From assembly GCF_013409935.1 (NCBI RefSeq), contig NZ_JACCCO010000004.1:87547-151546 (forward strand): a stretch of DNA of 64,000 bases. Reading direction: 5' to 3'. Below the pieces are notes generated by a model. That model worked only from the letters and a program-made list of their open reading frames with translations. It did no database searches and was not told where the DNA came from. Source of the stretch: Streptosporangium sandarakinum (GTDB taxonomy: Bacteria; Actinomycetota; Actinomycetes; Streptosporangiales; Streptosporangiaceae). Within the stretch, counting starts at the first letter, position 1. Each line of letters opens with the position of its first letter. Below are positions 56,393 through 63,513 of the stretch, piece by piece. The position numbers and the translations under genes are program-made.

Positions 56393-57103
56393 ATGACGAC
56401 GACCCTCCCGTCGGGTGACCTCGCCCGCGTTGTTGACCTCTACAAGCAGGGCACCTCTCTGCGTCTCCTGGCCGCTGAGTGTGGCGTGAGCTACGGGGCG
56501 ATGCGGAGCATCCTGATCGACGCTGGGGTGACGCTCCGCAAGCGCGGCCGCCCCCGCGCCGCGGGCCACCACTCCCCCACTCACCGCCCCACCCCGGCCG
56601 CGGTGGCGGGTGGGGTTCGTAGGCCGTTCAACGTGGATCGGGCTGCCCGCCTGTACGAGGCCGGGCACACGCTCCAGCAGATCGCCGAACGCACCGGCTA
56701 CTCCCGCAGCCGCGTCCACGTGCTGCTGCGCGACGCCGGCGTGAAAATGCGGCCCGGCACCGCGCCGCGCGCCTCCCGGATCACCCCGGCCAAGCGGCGG
56801 CAGATCATCGCCGGGTGGAAGGCCGGCCACCCGCACGCGCAGATCGTCGCCCGGGCCCGCACGAGCACGGCCACGATCCTCAAGGTCGTCGCCGAGGCCG
56901 GGCTACCGCCGCGGCAGCGGCGCCGCTACGACCACGCGCAGATCAAGCAGTTCTACAGGCAGGGCAAGACGTTGACGGAGATCGCCCGCGAGGTGGGGAC
57001 GACACCTCAGTACGTGTGGAACATCGTCAACGGCTACTACCTCAAGAGCTACGTTCCCCGCGGCGGCCGCCGACGTGTCGCTGCGACGGCTGATGCGACG
57101 TAA
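56393..57103 (+). CDS. Four-unit helix-turn-helix array protein
   Basis: 236 residues from ATG 56393 (probably leaderless). Four successive HTH units: VVDLYKQGTSLRLLAAECGV, AARLYEAGHTLQQIAERTGY, IIAGWKAGHPHAQIVARART, IKQFYRQGKTLTEIAREVGT, each followed by a recognition helix (for example SYGAMRSILIDAG, SRSRVHVLLRDAG). Linkers are basic. It probably binds DNA as an array and is a paralogue of the 62039 product. Transcription start and position under a GACGTWA promoter make a role in that regulon likely. Confidence 0.75.
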   Translation: MTTTLPSGDLARVVDLYKQGTSLRLLAAECGVSYGAMRSILIDAGVTLRKRGRPRAAGHHSPTHRPTPAAVAGGVRRPFNVDRAARLYEAGHTLQQIAERTGYSRSRVHVLLRDAGVKMRPGTAPRASRITPAKRRQIIAGWKAGHPHAQIVARARTSTATILKVVAEAGLPPRQRRRYDHAQIKQFYRQGKTLTEIAREVGTTPQYVWNIVNGYYLKSYVPRGGRRRVAATADAT

Positions 57104-57123
57104 ACGCCGGAATGTGGTTCAGT
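57095..57123 (+). promoter_or_regulatory. GACGTWA-family promoter 8
   Basis: GCGACG (57095-57100), 17-nt spacer, TTCAGT (57118-57123), the weakest -10 of the set (YNNNNT). GACGTAA includes the stop codon of the HTH-array gene. Confidence 0.5.
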
Positions 57124-57166
57124 GCGCGGCGACGTCGAGCAGACCCCGGCCGGGAGGATGGCAGCG

Positions 57167-57616
57167 GTGACGACCCGAAAGACACGAAGCGCCAGCAGCG
57201 AGCAGGCCGCACCCGCTGAGCAGGGCCCCGGCCCGGCCGGTGATGAGGCGGCGCAGCCGACGCAGGCCGCTCCCCTGGAGCCTCCCGCCTCCCCCGCCCC
57301 GCTGCCCGCCGATCCGGAGCCGGAGTCGCAGGTGCGGATGCTGGCCGCGCCCGGCAGCGAGTTCGTGGACCTGGTGTGGGGCGACAACCCGGCCGGGCAG
57401 CCGCCGGAGAAGGCCCGCCCCGAGGAGCTGTTCCGCGACCCGGGGCCGCAATTCTCCTACGTGATCGTGGCGCGGCCGCTGGTGCGGCTGTTCCACATGC
57501 CTGGCGCGACCGAGCTGGGTGAGCAGCTGTACCGACAGGCAGGGGTGTCGATGAGCCGCAGCCACGCTCAGAAGATCGCCGCGGACCTGACGGTGATCCG
57601 CGCCGCCGAGGCGTAG
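57167..57616 (+). CDS. Hypothetical phage protein
   Basis: 149 residues from GTG 57167, chosen because GGGAGG is 9 nt upstream (an ATG at 57158 abuts it). The first 65 residues are Ala/Pro/Glu-rich and likely disordered; the rest (RMLAAPGSEFVDLVWGDNPA, FSYVIVARPLVRLFHMPGAT, GVSMSRSHAQKIAADLTVI) appears folded. Possible scaffold-like or head accessory protein from its location after the capsid. Confidence 0.55.
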   Translation: MTTRKTRSASSEQAAPAEQGPGPAGDEAAQPTQAAPLEPPASPAPLPADPEPESQVRMLAAPGSEFVDLVWGDNPAGQPPEKARPEELFRDPGPQFSYVIVARPLVRLFHMPGATELGEQLYRQAGVSMSRSHAQKIAADLTVIRAAEA

Positions 57617-57822
57617 CAGGCTCGCGCAACCCCCTTTCTCGGGTTCGTCCCGCGGCGCGGCGTGGTGTCTCTGGGGGGTGATACCACGCCCGTTCGCCGC
57701 GTGCGGGCACCTGCGCTGGGGGGTTGCGCGGAAAACCGCCGGAGGACGGTGGGGGGCGTTCGACGGTGGGGACCCGGACGCCTCCCGCCTCCTTCGGCAT
57801 CAACCAGGAAGGGGTGGGGTCG

Positions 57823-58416
57823 GTGGAGCTGGTGACACCGGAGAAGGTCGCGGTCCACGCCGGCGTGCCGACGCGGCTGGAGCCCGGTGACCGCGCCGCG
57901 ATCGAGATGGCCATCGAGGACGCGCTCGCCGAAGTCGCCGCTTACCTCGACCGGCCGCCCCTGCCGGAGCAGTTCACCGAGCGCGGTGTCGTCCCGGACG
58001 GCCGCGGCGGCTGGTCGCTGAACTACGATCCGCTGATCGAGGTCGTCTCGGCCACCGCGGAGACGCACCCGGTCACCGGGGAGGCGACCGGCGCGTACAC
58101 GCTCGTCTACCGGGCCGGACTCGATCCGGCGGCGGATCGGCGTTACGGCGCGGTGCTGGCCCGGTTCGTCTCCTGGGCGGCGGCCGCGCACCCGATCGTG
58201 CGGCGCCTGGTGCAGGCCAAGGGGGTGCGTTTGCAGGCGTCGGTCAACGTGGAGGGCCAGGGCGTCACGTACGAGTCCACTCAGGTCGCGGCGGGGTCGG
58301 GGGTTGCGGGGGCTCCCCCGACCCTCGCCGACTTGGACGGGTGGGTGCGGCACACCGTCTACCAGGCGCCTGGGCGGGCTCCGCATCCGATCGAGACGGG
58401 CGCGGCGTGGCTGTGA
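57823..58416 (+). CDS. Head-tail connector candidate
   Basis: 197 residues from GTG 57823 (AGGAAGGGG upstream). The N-terminal helical part (AIEMAIEDALAEVAAYLDRP) followed by beta strands (YTLVYRAGLDPAADRRYGAV) and a C-terminal region with a Trp resembles the gp6/gp15-type connector proteins that ring the portal. It is followed by an overlapping gene of head-closure type. Family assignment is by position and helix pattern, not by strong motif. Confidence 0.5.
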   Translation: MELVTPEKVAVHAGVPTRLEPGDRAAIEMAIEDALAEVAAYLDRPPLPEQFTERGVVPDGRGGWSLNYDPLIEVVSATAETHPVTGEATGAYTLVYRAGLDPAADRRYGAVLARFVSWAAAAHPIVRRLVQAKGVRLQASVNVEGQGVTYESTQVAAGSGVAGAPPTLADLDGWVRHTVYQAPGRAPHPIETGAAWL

Positions 58417-58745
58417 TCGGCGCGACCCTCACCTTGGGGGTGCGTCGCCGACGTGCGGGGGTCGATGCGCACGGCACGCCCGTCGCGGGGGTGCTGGGTG
58501 AGGCCGGCGAGTGGATGCCGGGCCGGATCGTGCGCCGCCCCGACGTCGACGGGGATGTGGAGACCGGGCCGGGTGGGTGGGTTCTGGCGGTTGATGCGTC
58601 GTGGTGGCCGGTCGCCGCAGGCGACCAGGTGGTCGAGCAGGGCGGTGCGGGGCGGGTGTGGACGGTCGTTCGGGCGTCGCACCGGCCGAGCGATTTCGAT
58701 CCGAGCATCGACTATGTCCGCATGGAGGCGTCCCTAGCCGAATGA
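58413..58745 (+). CDS. Head-closure-like phage protein
   Basis: 110 residues from GTG 58413, overlapping the preceding stop by GTGA; an in-frame GTG at 58407 is an alternative. Small beta-rich protein (TLTLGVRRRRAGVDAHGTPV, WVLAVDASWWPVAAGDQVVE, VWTVVRASHRPSDFDPSI), similar in style to head-closure or stopper proteins of siphophages. Followed by the terminator at 58800. Confidence 0.45.
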   Translation: MIGATLTLGVRRRRAGVDAHGTPVAGVLGEAGEWMPGRIVRRPDVDGDVETGPGGWVLAVDASWWPVAAGDQVVEQGGAGRVWTVVRASHRPSDFDPSIDYVRMEASLAE

Positions 58746-58799
58746 TGCGAAGGGGGGCCCGCGCCAGTGGCGTGGACCCCCCTTTTCACCCTCCGGTCT

Positions 58800-58835
58800 A
58801 GATGATCTTGTCTTACACGTAAGACAAGATCATCT
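58800..58835. terminator. Perfect 16-bp inverted repeat between convergent genes
   Basis: AGATGATCTTGTCTTA (58800-58815), 4-nt spacer, TAAGACAAGATCATCT (58820-58835). Perfect over all 16 bases, and it ends 2 nt before the stop of the minus-strand ParB-like gene. A bidirectional terminator is most likely; a partition site is possible since it abuts parB. Confidence 0.65.
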
Positions 58836-58836
58836 T

Positions 58837-59694
58837 TCAGGGGGTGGGGCTCTCGGCGCGCAACTCGTTCAGCGCAGCCTCCAGCGTCTTGATCAGCTCT
58901 ACCGCGTACTCCGGATTCTCTATCGCCACCTGCCGCAGCCGCCGGAAGTCCTGGAACGGCTTGACCGCCCGCTGGTAGACCGGCAGTACCGGCTTCCTTT
59001 CCTTCACCGCCTCCAGCGCCTTGGGGGCCTCACCACCCACGGCTTTCCGTGCGGCGTCCAACCCCTTCGCGGAGGTGTCGCCCAGCTCCTCAGCCTTCGC
59101 CCACACCTCCCGGATGGCCTTATCGCCCGCCGCCTCATCGCCAGCCGAGTCGTGCGGCTCGGCGACGGACCCCAGAAGGTCCACCTGCCGCACGGTCCAA
59201 TCGACCGTGACCTCCGGCAGGGCCTGCTGCACGCGCACCGTCCGCATCAGCTTGTAGGCGTGCTGGCGCACCATGCCCCACCGCTGAGCCACGTAGTCCA
59301 TGAACGAGGTGTAGCCGTACAGCTCGTACAGCTTGCCGTCCCGGATCTCCACCAGAGCCCGGCCAGCGGTCAGGGTCCAGTACCGGTCGAGCGCGCGAGC
59401 ACCCGTTTCGACGGCTTCCTTCGCACCGCCGATCAGGTTCTCGTAATGCACGAGCTGCGCGTCGCGGCTCGCATCGGGCGAGGCGAGCTCGAACTGCGGG
59501 GCCGTGGGGATGTCGAGGGCGACGGGGCTCTTGACGACCCGGCCCACGATCTCCACACCCGCCGTATCCGCCGCGGTCGGCGCGGTCGGCGCGGTCGGCG
59601 CATCACTCTTCTCAACGACGGCACCCGGCCCGACACCGCGCTCCAGGACGATCTCGTCTTCGACGTCCGGCAGAGGCCGCCTCTTGCCGCTCAT
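58837..59694 (-). CDS. parB: ParB-like partner of ParA
   Basis: 285 residues from ATG 59694, overlapping the ParA stop by ATGA. Central part GARALDRYWTLTAGRALVEI, DGKLYELYGYTSFMDYVAQR and WGMVRQHAYKLMRTVRVQQA contains a helix-turn-helix-like DNA-binding region. N-terminal Ala/Pro/Thr/Asp repeats (SDAPTAPTAPTAADT) and a helical end (AIENPEYAVELIKTLEAALN) flank it. The classic ParB GERRYRA box is absent, so this is a divergent centromere-binding protein identified mainly by coupling to ParA. Confidence 0.6.
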   Translation of the reverse strand: MSGKRRPLPDVEDEIVLERGVGPGAVVEKSDAPTAPTAPTAADTAGVEIVGRVVKSPVALDIPTAPQFELASPDASRDAQLVHYENLIGGAKEAVETGARALDRYWTLTAGRALVEIRDGKLYELYGYTSFMDYVAQRWGMVRQHAYKLMRTVRVQQALPEVTVDWTVRQVDLLGSVAEPHDSAGDEAAGDKAIREVWAKAEELGDTSAKGLDAARKAVGGEAPKALEAVKERKPVLPVYQRAVKPFQDFRRLRQVAIENPEYAVELIKTLEAALNELRAESPTP

Positions 59695-60476
59695 GCCACC
59701 GCCTTCATGTAGCGGTCGACGCGGTCCCGGAAGATCTGCTGCACCTCAGGCCCGGCGTTCTGCGGCGGCTCGGCGCGTTCGCTGGCATCCTCCACCGACG
59801 CGCGCAGCGGCAGATGCGGCGGCCACACCAGATCCCCGAACCGCGTGATGAGCGCTTCGGTGCGCTGGTCGTGGTTGGCGACCCCGGCCCGCTTCATGTT
59901 GATCACGACGCCGATCATGCGGCACCGCAGCCCAAGGCCGGCCCGCTGATCCTCGTTCTCGATGAAGTTCTTCAGCCGGTAGATCCCCCGGACCGAGTCA
60001 TAGGTGGGGGTGGTGGCCCCGACCACGTAGTCGCTGGCGACGAGTGCGAGGTGCAGCAGGTGGCCGATGGTGGGCGGGGTGTCGATCAGCACGTCGTCGA
60101 AGTCGCCGGCGAGCGGCGCGAGGCACTTGTGGAGCCGCTGCCACGACAGGGGCACTCCCGCCTCGCTGATGCGCTCCTCCAGCTCGATCCGAGAGGGGAC
60201 GAGGGTGATGTTCTCCGCCCAGTCCTGTTCCCACTGGCACGGCAGGAACGACGCGCGCAGCGCCTTGGGCGTGTGGTCCCGGACCGCCTCAGCGATCGTG
60301 GGCCGCGTCTCCAGCTCGTGCTCCTGGTAGCCCATGCGGCGCGACAGGTTGCCCTGGGGGTCCAGATCGACGGCGAGGACGCGCCGGCCGCGCATCGCGA
60401 GCTCGGCGGCGACTCCTTCGACCTCGTTGGATTTGCCCACGCCACCCTTGTGGTTGGCGAAGGTTGTGACGGGCAT
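59691..60476 (-). CDS. parA: ParA-family partition ATPase
   Basis: 261 residues, ATG 60476 behind GGAAGG. Deviant Walker A KGGVGKSNE at residues 9-17, Walker A' VLAVDLDPQGNLSRR, Walker B-like DDVLIDTPPTIGHLL and motif 3 VVGATTPTYDSVRGI mark the ParA/MinD family. It moves DNA by ATP-driven binding to the nucleoid. Presence with a downstream coupled partner suggests low-copy plasmid-like maintenance of the element. Upstream is a strong hairpin. Confidence 0.88.
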   Translation of the reverse strand: MPVTTFANHKGGVGKSNEVEGVAAELAMRGRRVLAVDLDPQGNLSRRMGYQEHELETRPTIAEAVRDHTPKALRASFLPCQWEQDWAENITLVPSRIELEERISEAGVPLSWQRLHKCLAPLAGDFDDVLIDTPPTIGHLLHLALVASDYVVGATTPTYDSVRGIYRLKNFIENEDQRAGLGLRCRMIGVVINMKRAGVANHDQRTEALITRFGDLVWPPHLPLRASVEDASERAEPPQNAGPEVQQIFRDRVDRYMKAVA

Positions 60477-60508
60477 AGCGGGTAGCCTTCCGGTCGTTCG
60501 GATGTTTC

Positions 60509-60547
60509 CGCCCGCCCCTTCTTGGTTGACGGCCGAAGGGGCGGGCG
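60509..60547 (-). terminator. Perfect hairpin between tail-terminator and parA genes
   Basis: CGCCCGCCCCTTC (60509-60521) pairs with GAAGGGGCGGGCG (60535-60547) across 13 nt. On the minus strand it follows the 60634 stop and precedes the parA start. Confidence 0.55.
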
Positions 60548-60633
60548 TCCGAAACGTTAGCCGTCTCTGCGGCCCGGGGTAATGGCGACACCCTAAAACG
60601 GGCGGAACAACACCGCCGCAGTCTGTCCGGTGG

Positions 60634-61053
60634 TTAGGCGTGGCAGTGGATCGCGGCCGTCGCGATGTAGCGGCCCCGCCCGTCCGCCTCCGGCACCGGC
60701 CCGCCGCCGGAAGCCGATGCCACGTCGGTGATGACGACCTGGCCGTCGTCGTACGGCAGCGCGGGAAGGGTGGCCAACTCCTCCAGGGCGACGTACAGGA
60801 TCTGGCGTAGCTGCCACTCCCCCACGGGCGCATCGGTCGAGTCGAGCGCTTCGAGCTTCACCAGGACGTGCGCCTCCCCGGTGAGGAGGTTGTCGCTGCC
60901 GCCCGGCGTCGGCCGTACCCGCAGCCGCGGGTACGGCGGGACATGCTGAGCGCCGACCCGGCCCGGCCCGCCCAGCTCGGCGGCCAGTCGGGTGCTGCCC
61001 GCCAGGAGGTCCAGGGCGGCCGGGATCGGGTCGGCGTCCGCGAGGGACCGCAT
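60634..61053 (-). CDS. Tail-terminator-like protein
   Basis: 139 residues, ATG 6 nt after the previous stop. MRSLADADPIPAALDLLAGS, HVLVKLEALDSTDAPVGEWQ and ILYVALEELATLPALPYDD match by length and layout the tail-terminator or tail-completion proteins of siphophages, which cap the tail tube. The C-terminus ends in beta strands (YIATAAIHCHA). Assignment is moderate; the three-gene minus-strand run is in reverse to the head genes. Confidence 0.5.
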   Translation of the reverse strand: MRSLADADPIPAALDLLAGSTRLAAELGGPGRVGAQHVPPYPRLRVRPTPGGSDNLLTGEAHVLVKLEALDSTDAPVGEWQLRQILYVALEELATLPALPYDDGQVVITDVASASGGGPVPEADGRGRYIATAAIHCHA

Positions 61054-61059
61054 CCTGCG

Positions 61060-61341
61060 CTACTCCCCCGCGCTTTCGCTCCGGCTCTTGCCCTGGGCGA
61101 TGGCCGGCTTGGCCGAGGGCTGCGCGGCGGGCTCGGGCTTGACCGGCGTCAGGGCCGCCTGGATGCTCTCCAGGTTGCCCGGCTCGGCGCCGAGGACGAA
61201 GCCGGCGCCGACGAGCCGCATCGCGTCGCGCCGCAGCAGAGTCAGCTCCTCCCCCTGCGGGTAGACGCGTTCGGCCAGGCCGAGCTCGATGGCGTCGACG
61301 GTGCGCAGCGGGTGGGCGAGGGTGAGCTTCACATACGACAT
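61060..61341 (-). CDS. Hypothetical phage protein
   Basis: 93 residues, ATG behind GGAGGAGAAACCCT. SYVKLTLAHPLRTVDAIELG and QGEELTLLRRDAMRLVGAGF form a small folded core, then an Ala/Pro-rich tail. It is between MuF-like and tail-terminator-like genes. It starts 40 nt after the -10 of promoter 9 (61386-61381). Confidence 0.5.
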   Translation of the reverse strand: MSYVKLTLAHPLRTVDAIELGLAERVYPQGEELTLLRRDAMRLVGAGFVLGAEPGNLESIQAALTPVKPEPAAQPSAKPAIAQGKSRSESAGE

Positions 61342-61380
61342 AGGGTTTCTCCTCCACGGCGGGTCGTGTGGTCGCCGGTC

Positions 61381-61409
61381 ATGGTGCCGGGGCGGGGGGT
61401 TAACGTCGC
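61381..61409 (-). promoter_or_regulatory. GACGTWA-family promoter 9 (minus strand)
   Basis: On the minus strand GCGACG (61409-61404), 17-nt spacer, CACCAT (61386-61381). GACGTTA includes the stop codon of the 61400 gene. The 61060-61341 gene begins 40 nt after the -10. Confidence 0.6.
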
Positions 61410-61960
61410 CTGGCGTGGTGCTTGGCGGCGGCCTGCTGGGCGGCCGAGGCGAGCCATCCGCCGCCGCGTTCGGCGTGCTCAGACTCGGCGACGCGGGTGA
61501 ACGACGCGGACACGGTCGCGGTGATGGTGGTGCCCGCCGGCCGGGCCGGGGTGGAGCGGATCCCGGCGGCGACCGCGCCGGGCAGATCGACGGCCTGGCA
61601 TCGGCAGTTCGCGGCCTGGTGGGTGGGCAGGCGGGCGTCACGCGGCCGGTCGGCCACATCCCACCGGCCGGGAATGATCTTCCACCCGCCGGCGCGGTTG
61701 ACGGCTTTGCCGTCCGGGCCGAGGCCTTTGCGGACGTACTCCATCGCGGACAGCCGGAAATCGACGTTGCCGGGGATGAGCTGGCCGTGCGCTTCGGCGT
61801 GGGAGGGGCGGACTCGTTCGTCGGCGTCGGTCACCCACGTCTTCGCGGCGGGGGCGTTATCGCGGGCGGCCTGGGCGACGTCGTCGGCGACCTGGTCGAC
61901 GCGGCGGGCGACGAGCGCGGTGATCTGCCGGGTCAGGCCCGGCGTGATGCGGGTTGCCAT
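61400..61960 (-). CDS. MuF-like / HK97-gp10-like head-tail protein
   Basis: 186 residues from ATG 61960. Helical N-terminus (GLTRQITALVARRVDQVADD), then WVTDADERVRPSHAEAHGQL, LGPDGKAVNRAGGWKIIPGR and TRDARLPTHQAANCRCQAVD, the R-P-S-H-A and NCRC ending of MuF C-terminal domains. A second MuF domain is fused to the portal at 27.3 kb, so this is a distinct copy or a HK97 gp10-like neck protein. It heads the minus-strand run. Confidence 0.55.
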   Translation of the reverse strand: MATRITPGLTRQITALVARRVDQVADDVAQAARDNAPAAKTWVTDADERVRPSHAEAHGQLIPGNVDFRLSAMEYVRKGLGPDGKAVNRAGGWKIIPGRWDVADRPRDARLPTHQAANCRCQAVDLPGAVAAGIRSTPARPAGTTITATVSASFTRVAESEHAERGGGWLASAAQQAAAKHHARRR

Positions 61961-62003
61961 GGGCGGGGACGGTAGCCGGGCCCGGCGGTTGCGTCCCGCC
62001 GCC

Positions 62004-62032
62004 GGGACGTTAAGGCGCGGGTGCGCCATGGT
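62004..62032 (+). promoter_or_regulatory. GACGTWA-family promoter 10
   Basis: GGGACG (62004-62009), 17-nt spacer, CATGGT (62027-62032). GTG 62039 follows 7 nt after the -10, again suggesting a leaderless message. Confidence 0.55.
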
Positions 62033-62038
62033 GGCCGC

Positions 62039-62785
62039 GTGGACGAGACCCCCTCGCGGCGCGCTCTGGATGTCGCCGCCGCCATACGCCTGTACGTCGA
62101 GGACGAGCTGACCGTGCGGCAGATCGGGCAGCGGCTCGGCTGGTCCCACACCGCGATCCATGAGGCGCTGGTCGCCGTAGGGGTGACGATGCGGCCGCGC
62201 GGGTCCCGCGCGAAACGCATCCCCTCACAGGTGCGGCAGCGGATCGTGGCGGATTACGTGGCGGGGGAGCCGATGGCGGTTCTGCGGGCCCGGCATGGGG
62301 TGGCGGCGCAGACGGTCCGCAACGTAGTCGCTGAGGCGGGGGTGCCGCTGCGGGCGGGCGGGAAGGCGTTGGCCGGGCAGCGGCGGTTCGACCGGCGGGT
62401 CGCTGCCCGTTTGGCCCGGCAGGGGTGGACGGCCCCGGCGATCGCGCTGCTGATGGGGTTCAGCGAGGGGCATGTGCGGCGGGAGCTGCGGGCGCTGGGG
62501 TTCGGGCGGCGGCCGATCCCGGCGGGGGAGGAGTTGGCGCTGGCGTACGACCGGGCGGGGTCGGTGCGGCGTCTGGCGGCTGAGCTGGGGTGCTCGGCGG
62601 GGCGGGTGCGGGCGGCGTTGCAGCGGGACGGGGTCCGGCGGCTGCCGCCGGGCCGGGTGCTGGTCGGCATGGTGCGGGCGGCCGGGTCGGGGCGGGTCGT
62701 CGCGGCTGAGCTGGGGTGCAGTGTGGGCCGGTTGCGGGCGGCGTTGGAACGCGGCGGGGTGCGGGTGCGGCCGAAAGCCGCGTGA
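62039..62785 (+). CDS. Five-unit helix-turn-helix array protein
   Basis: 248 residues from GTG 62039. HTH units in series: IRLYVEDELTVRQIGQRLGW, IVADYVAGEPMAVLRARHGV, VAARLARQGWTAPAIALLMG, LALAYDRAGSVRRLAAELGC, VGMVRAAGSGRVVAAELGC, each followed by a recognition helix (SHTAIHEALVAVG, AQTVRNVVAEAG, SAGRVRAALQRDG). It is a paralogue of the 56393 product with one more unit. Convergent with the gene at 62838. Confidence 0.75.
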   Translation: MDETPSRRALDVAAAIRLYVEDELTVRQIGQRLGWSHTAIHEALVAVGVTMRPRGSRAKRIPSQVRQRIVADYVAGEPMAVLRARHGVAAQTVRNVVAEAGVPLRAGGKALAGQRRFDRRVAARLARQGWTAPAIALLMGFSEGHVRRELRALGFGRRPIPAGEELALAYDRAGSVRRLAAELGCSAGRVRAALQRDGVRRLPPGRVLVGMVRAAGSGRVVAAELGCSVGRLRAALERGGVRVRPKAA

Positions 62786-62790
62786 CCACA

Positions 62791-62833
62791 CACGCCCCGG
62801 GGGCCCGCTGTTCAGCGGGCCCGCCGGGGCGTG
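62791..62833. terminator. Near-perfect 20-bp bidirectional terminator
   Basis: CACGCCCCGGGGGCCCGCTG (62791-62810), 2-nt loop, CAGCGGGCCCGCCGGGGCGTG, one bulged G (62813-62833). Lies between convergent genes. Confidence 0.7.
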
Positions 62834-62837
62834 CTGG

Positions 62838-63344
62838 TTATCTGGTGGCGGTCAGGGTCTTGGCGGCGAGCCGCTCCCGGCGGCAGCGGCGCTCGCTCAG
62901 CTCGTACACCACATCATCGGGGCTCTCGCGCGGGCCGAACAGCATGGGATTGCCCGTCTCCGTGGCGATCTTCGCGTAGTAGGCGTGCTCCTCTTCACCG
63001 TAGAGGGACCGGTCGACGCCTTCCTCGTAGTCCCGGGCGGCGGACGTCCAGGCTTTCGTGGCGTCGGCCAGTTCCTCCTCCGCGATGACCCACCGGTGGT
63101 GGGCCGCCGGCCAGTTCGTGGTCTTCTGGTCGGCCAGGGCGTTCCACGCTGTGTCGGCGGCCGCCCGGGCGGCGGTGAAGCGCTCGTAGCACTCCGCTTC
63201 GCGGCGGGCGACGTCGATGGCCTGGTTGTGGTGCTTGGCCACTTGGTGGGCGATGTAGTAGCGGCGTTCGGGGGTGCCGGGTTCGCCGTACGACGGGGTG
63301 GTGTCGCGGCCGGTGAGTCCGAGGGGGTAGATCGGGATGATCAT
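62838..63344 (-). CDS. Hypothetical phage protein
   Basis: 168 residues from ATG 63344 behind AAGGACCGCACG. Proline/Gly start (IIPIYPLGLTGRDTTPSYGE) then a long helical region (YYIAHQVAKHHNQAIDVARR, WVIAEEELADATKAWTSAAR, RDYEEGVDRSLYGEEEHAYY) with a coiled-coil character. Possible tail or packaging protein; no family recognised. Confidence 0.55.
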   Translation of the reverse strand: MIIPIYPLGLTGRDTTPSYGEPGTPERRYYIAHQVAKHHNQAIDVARREAECYERFTAARAAADTAWNALADQKTTNWPAAHHRWVIAEEELADATKAWTSAARDYEEGVDRSLYGEEEHAYYAKIATETGNPMLFGPRESPDDVVYELSERRCRRERLAAKTLTATR

Positions 63345-63367
63345 CGTGCGGTCCTTCTTGGAGGAGG

Positions 63368-63505
63368 TCAGCGGCGGGGGCCGAAGAGGTGTCTCTTCGC
63401 CGGCTGGTCGGGGGGTGGGCTGGTGGTCTGCCGGTGGGCGGCGGCGTGGATGGCGAAGCAGGCTGAGCACTGGCAGGTCTTCTCGGGGGTGCAGTGGCAG
63501 TTCAT
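63368..63505 (-). CDS. 45-residue cysteine-rich peptide
   Basis: ATG 63505, 8 nt after the upstream stop, TGA at 63368. MNCHCTPEKTCQCSACFAIH carries five Cys in 16 residues (CxC, CxCxxC), suited to metal binding; the tail is basic and Pro-rich. No clear ribosome binding site. Translational coupling to the upstream gene is likely if it is real. Confidence 0.4.
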   Translation of the reverse strand: MNCHCTPEKTCQCSACFAIHAAAHRQTTSPPPDQPAKRHLFGPRR

Positions 63506-63513
63506 CGCGGGGC

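Noticed and set aside
60551..60562. GAAACGTTAGCC as an eleventh promoter of the GACGTWA family
   Set aside because: No suitable -10 at the fixed distance on either strand.
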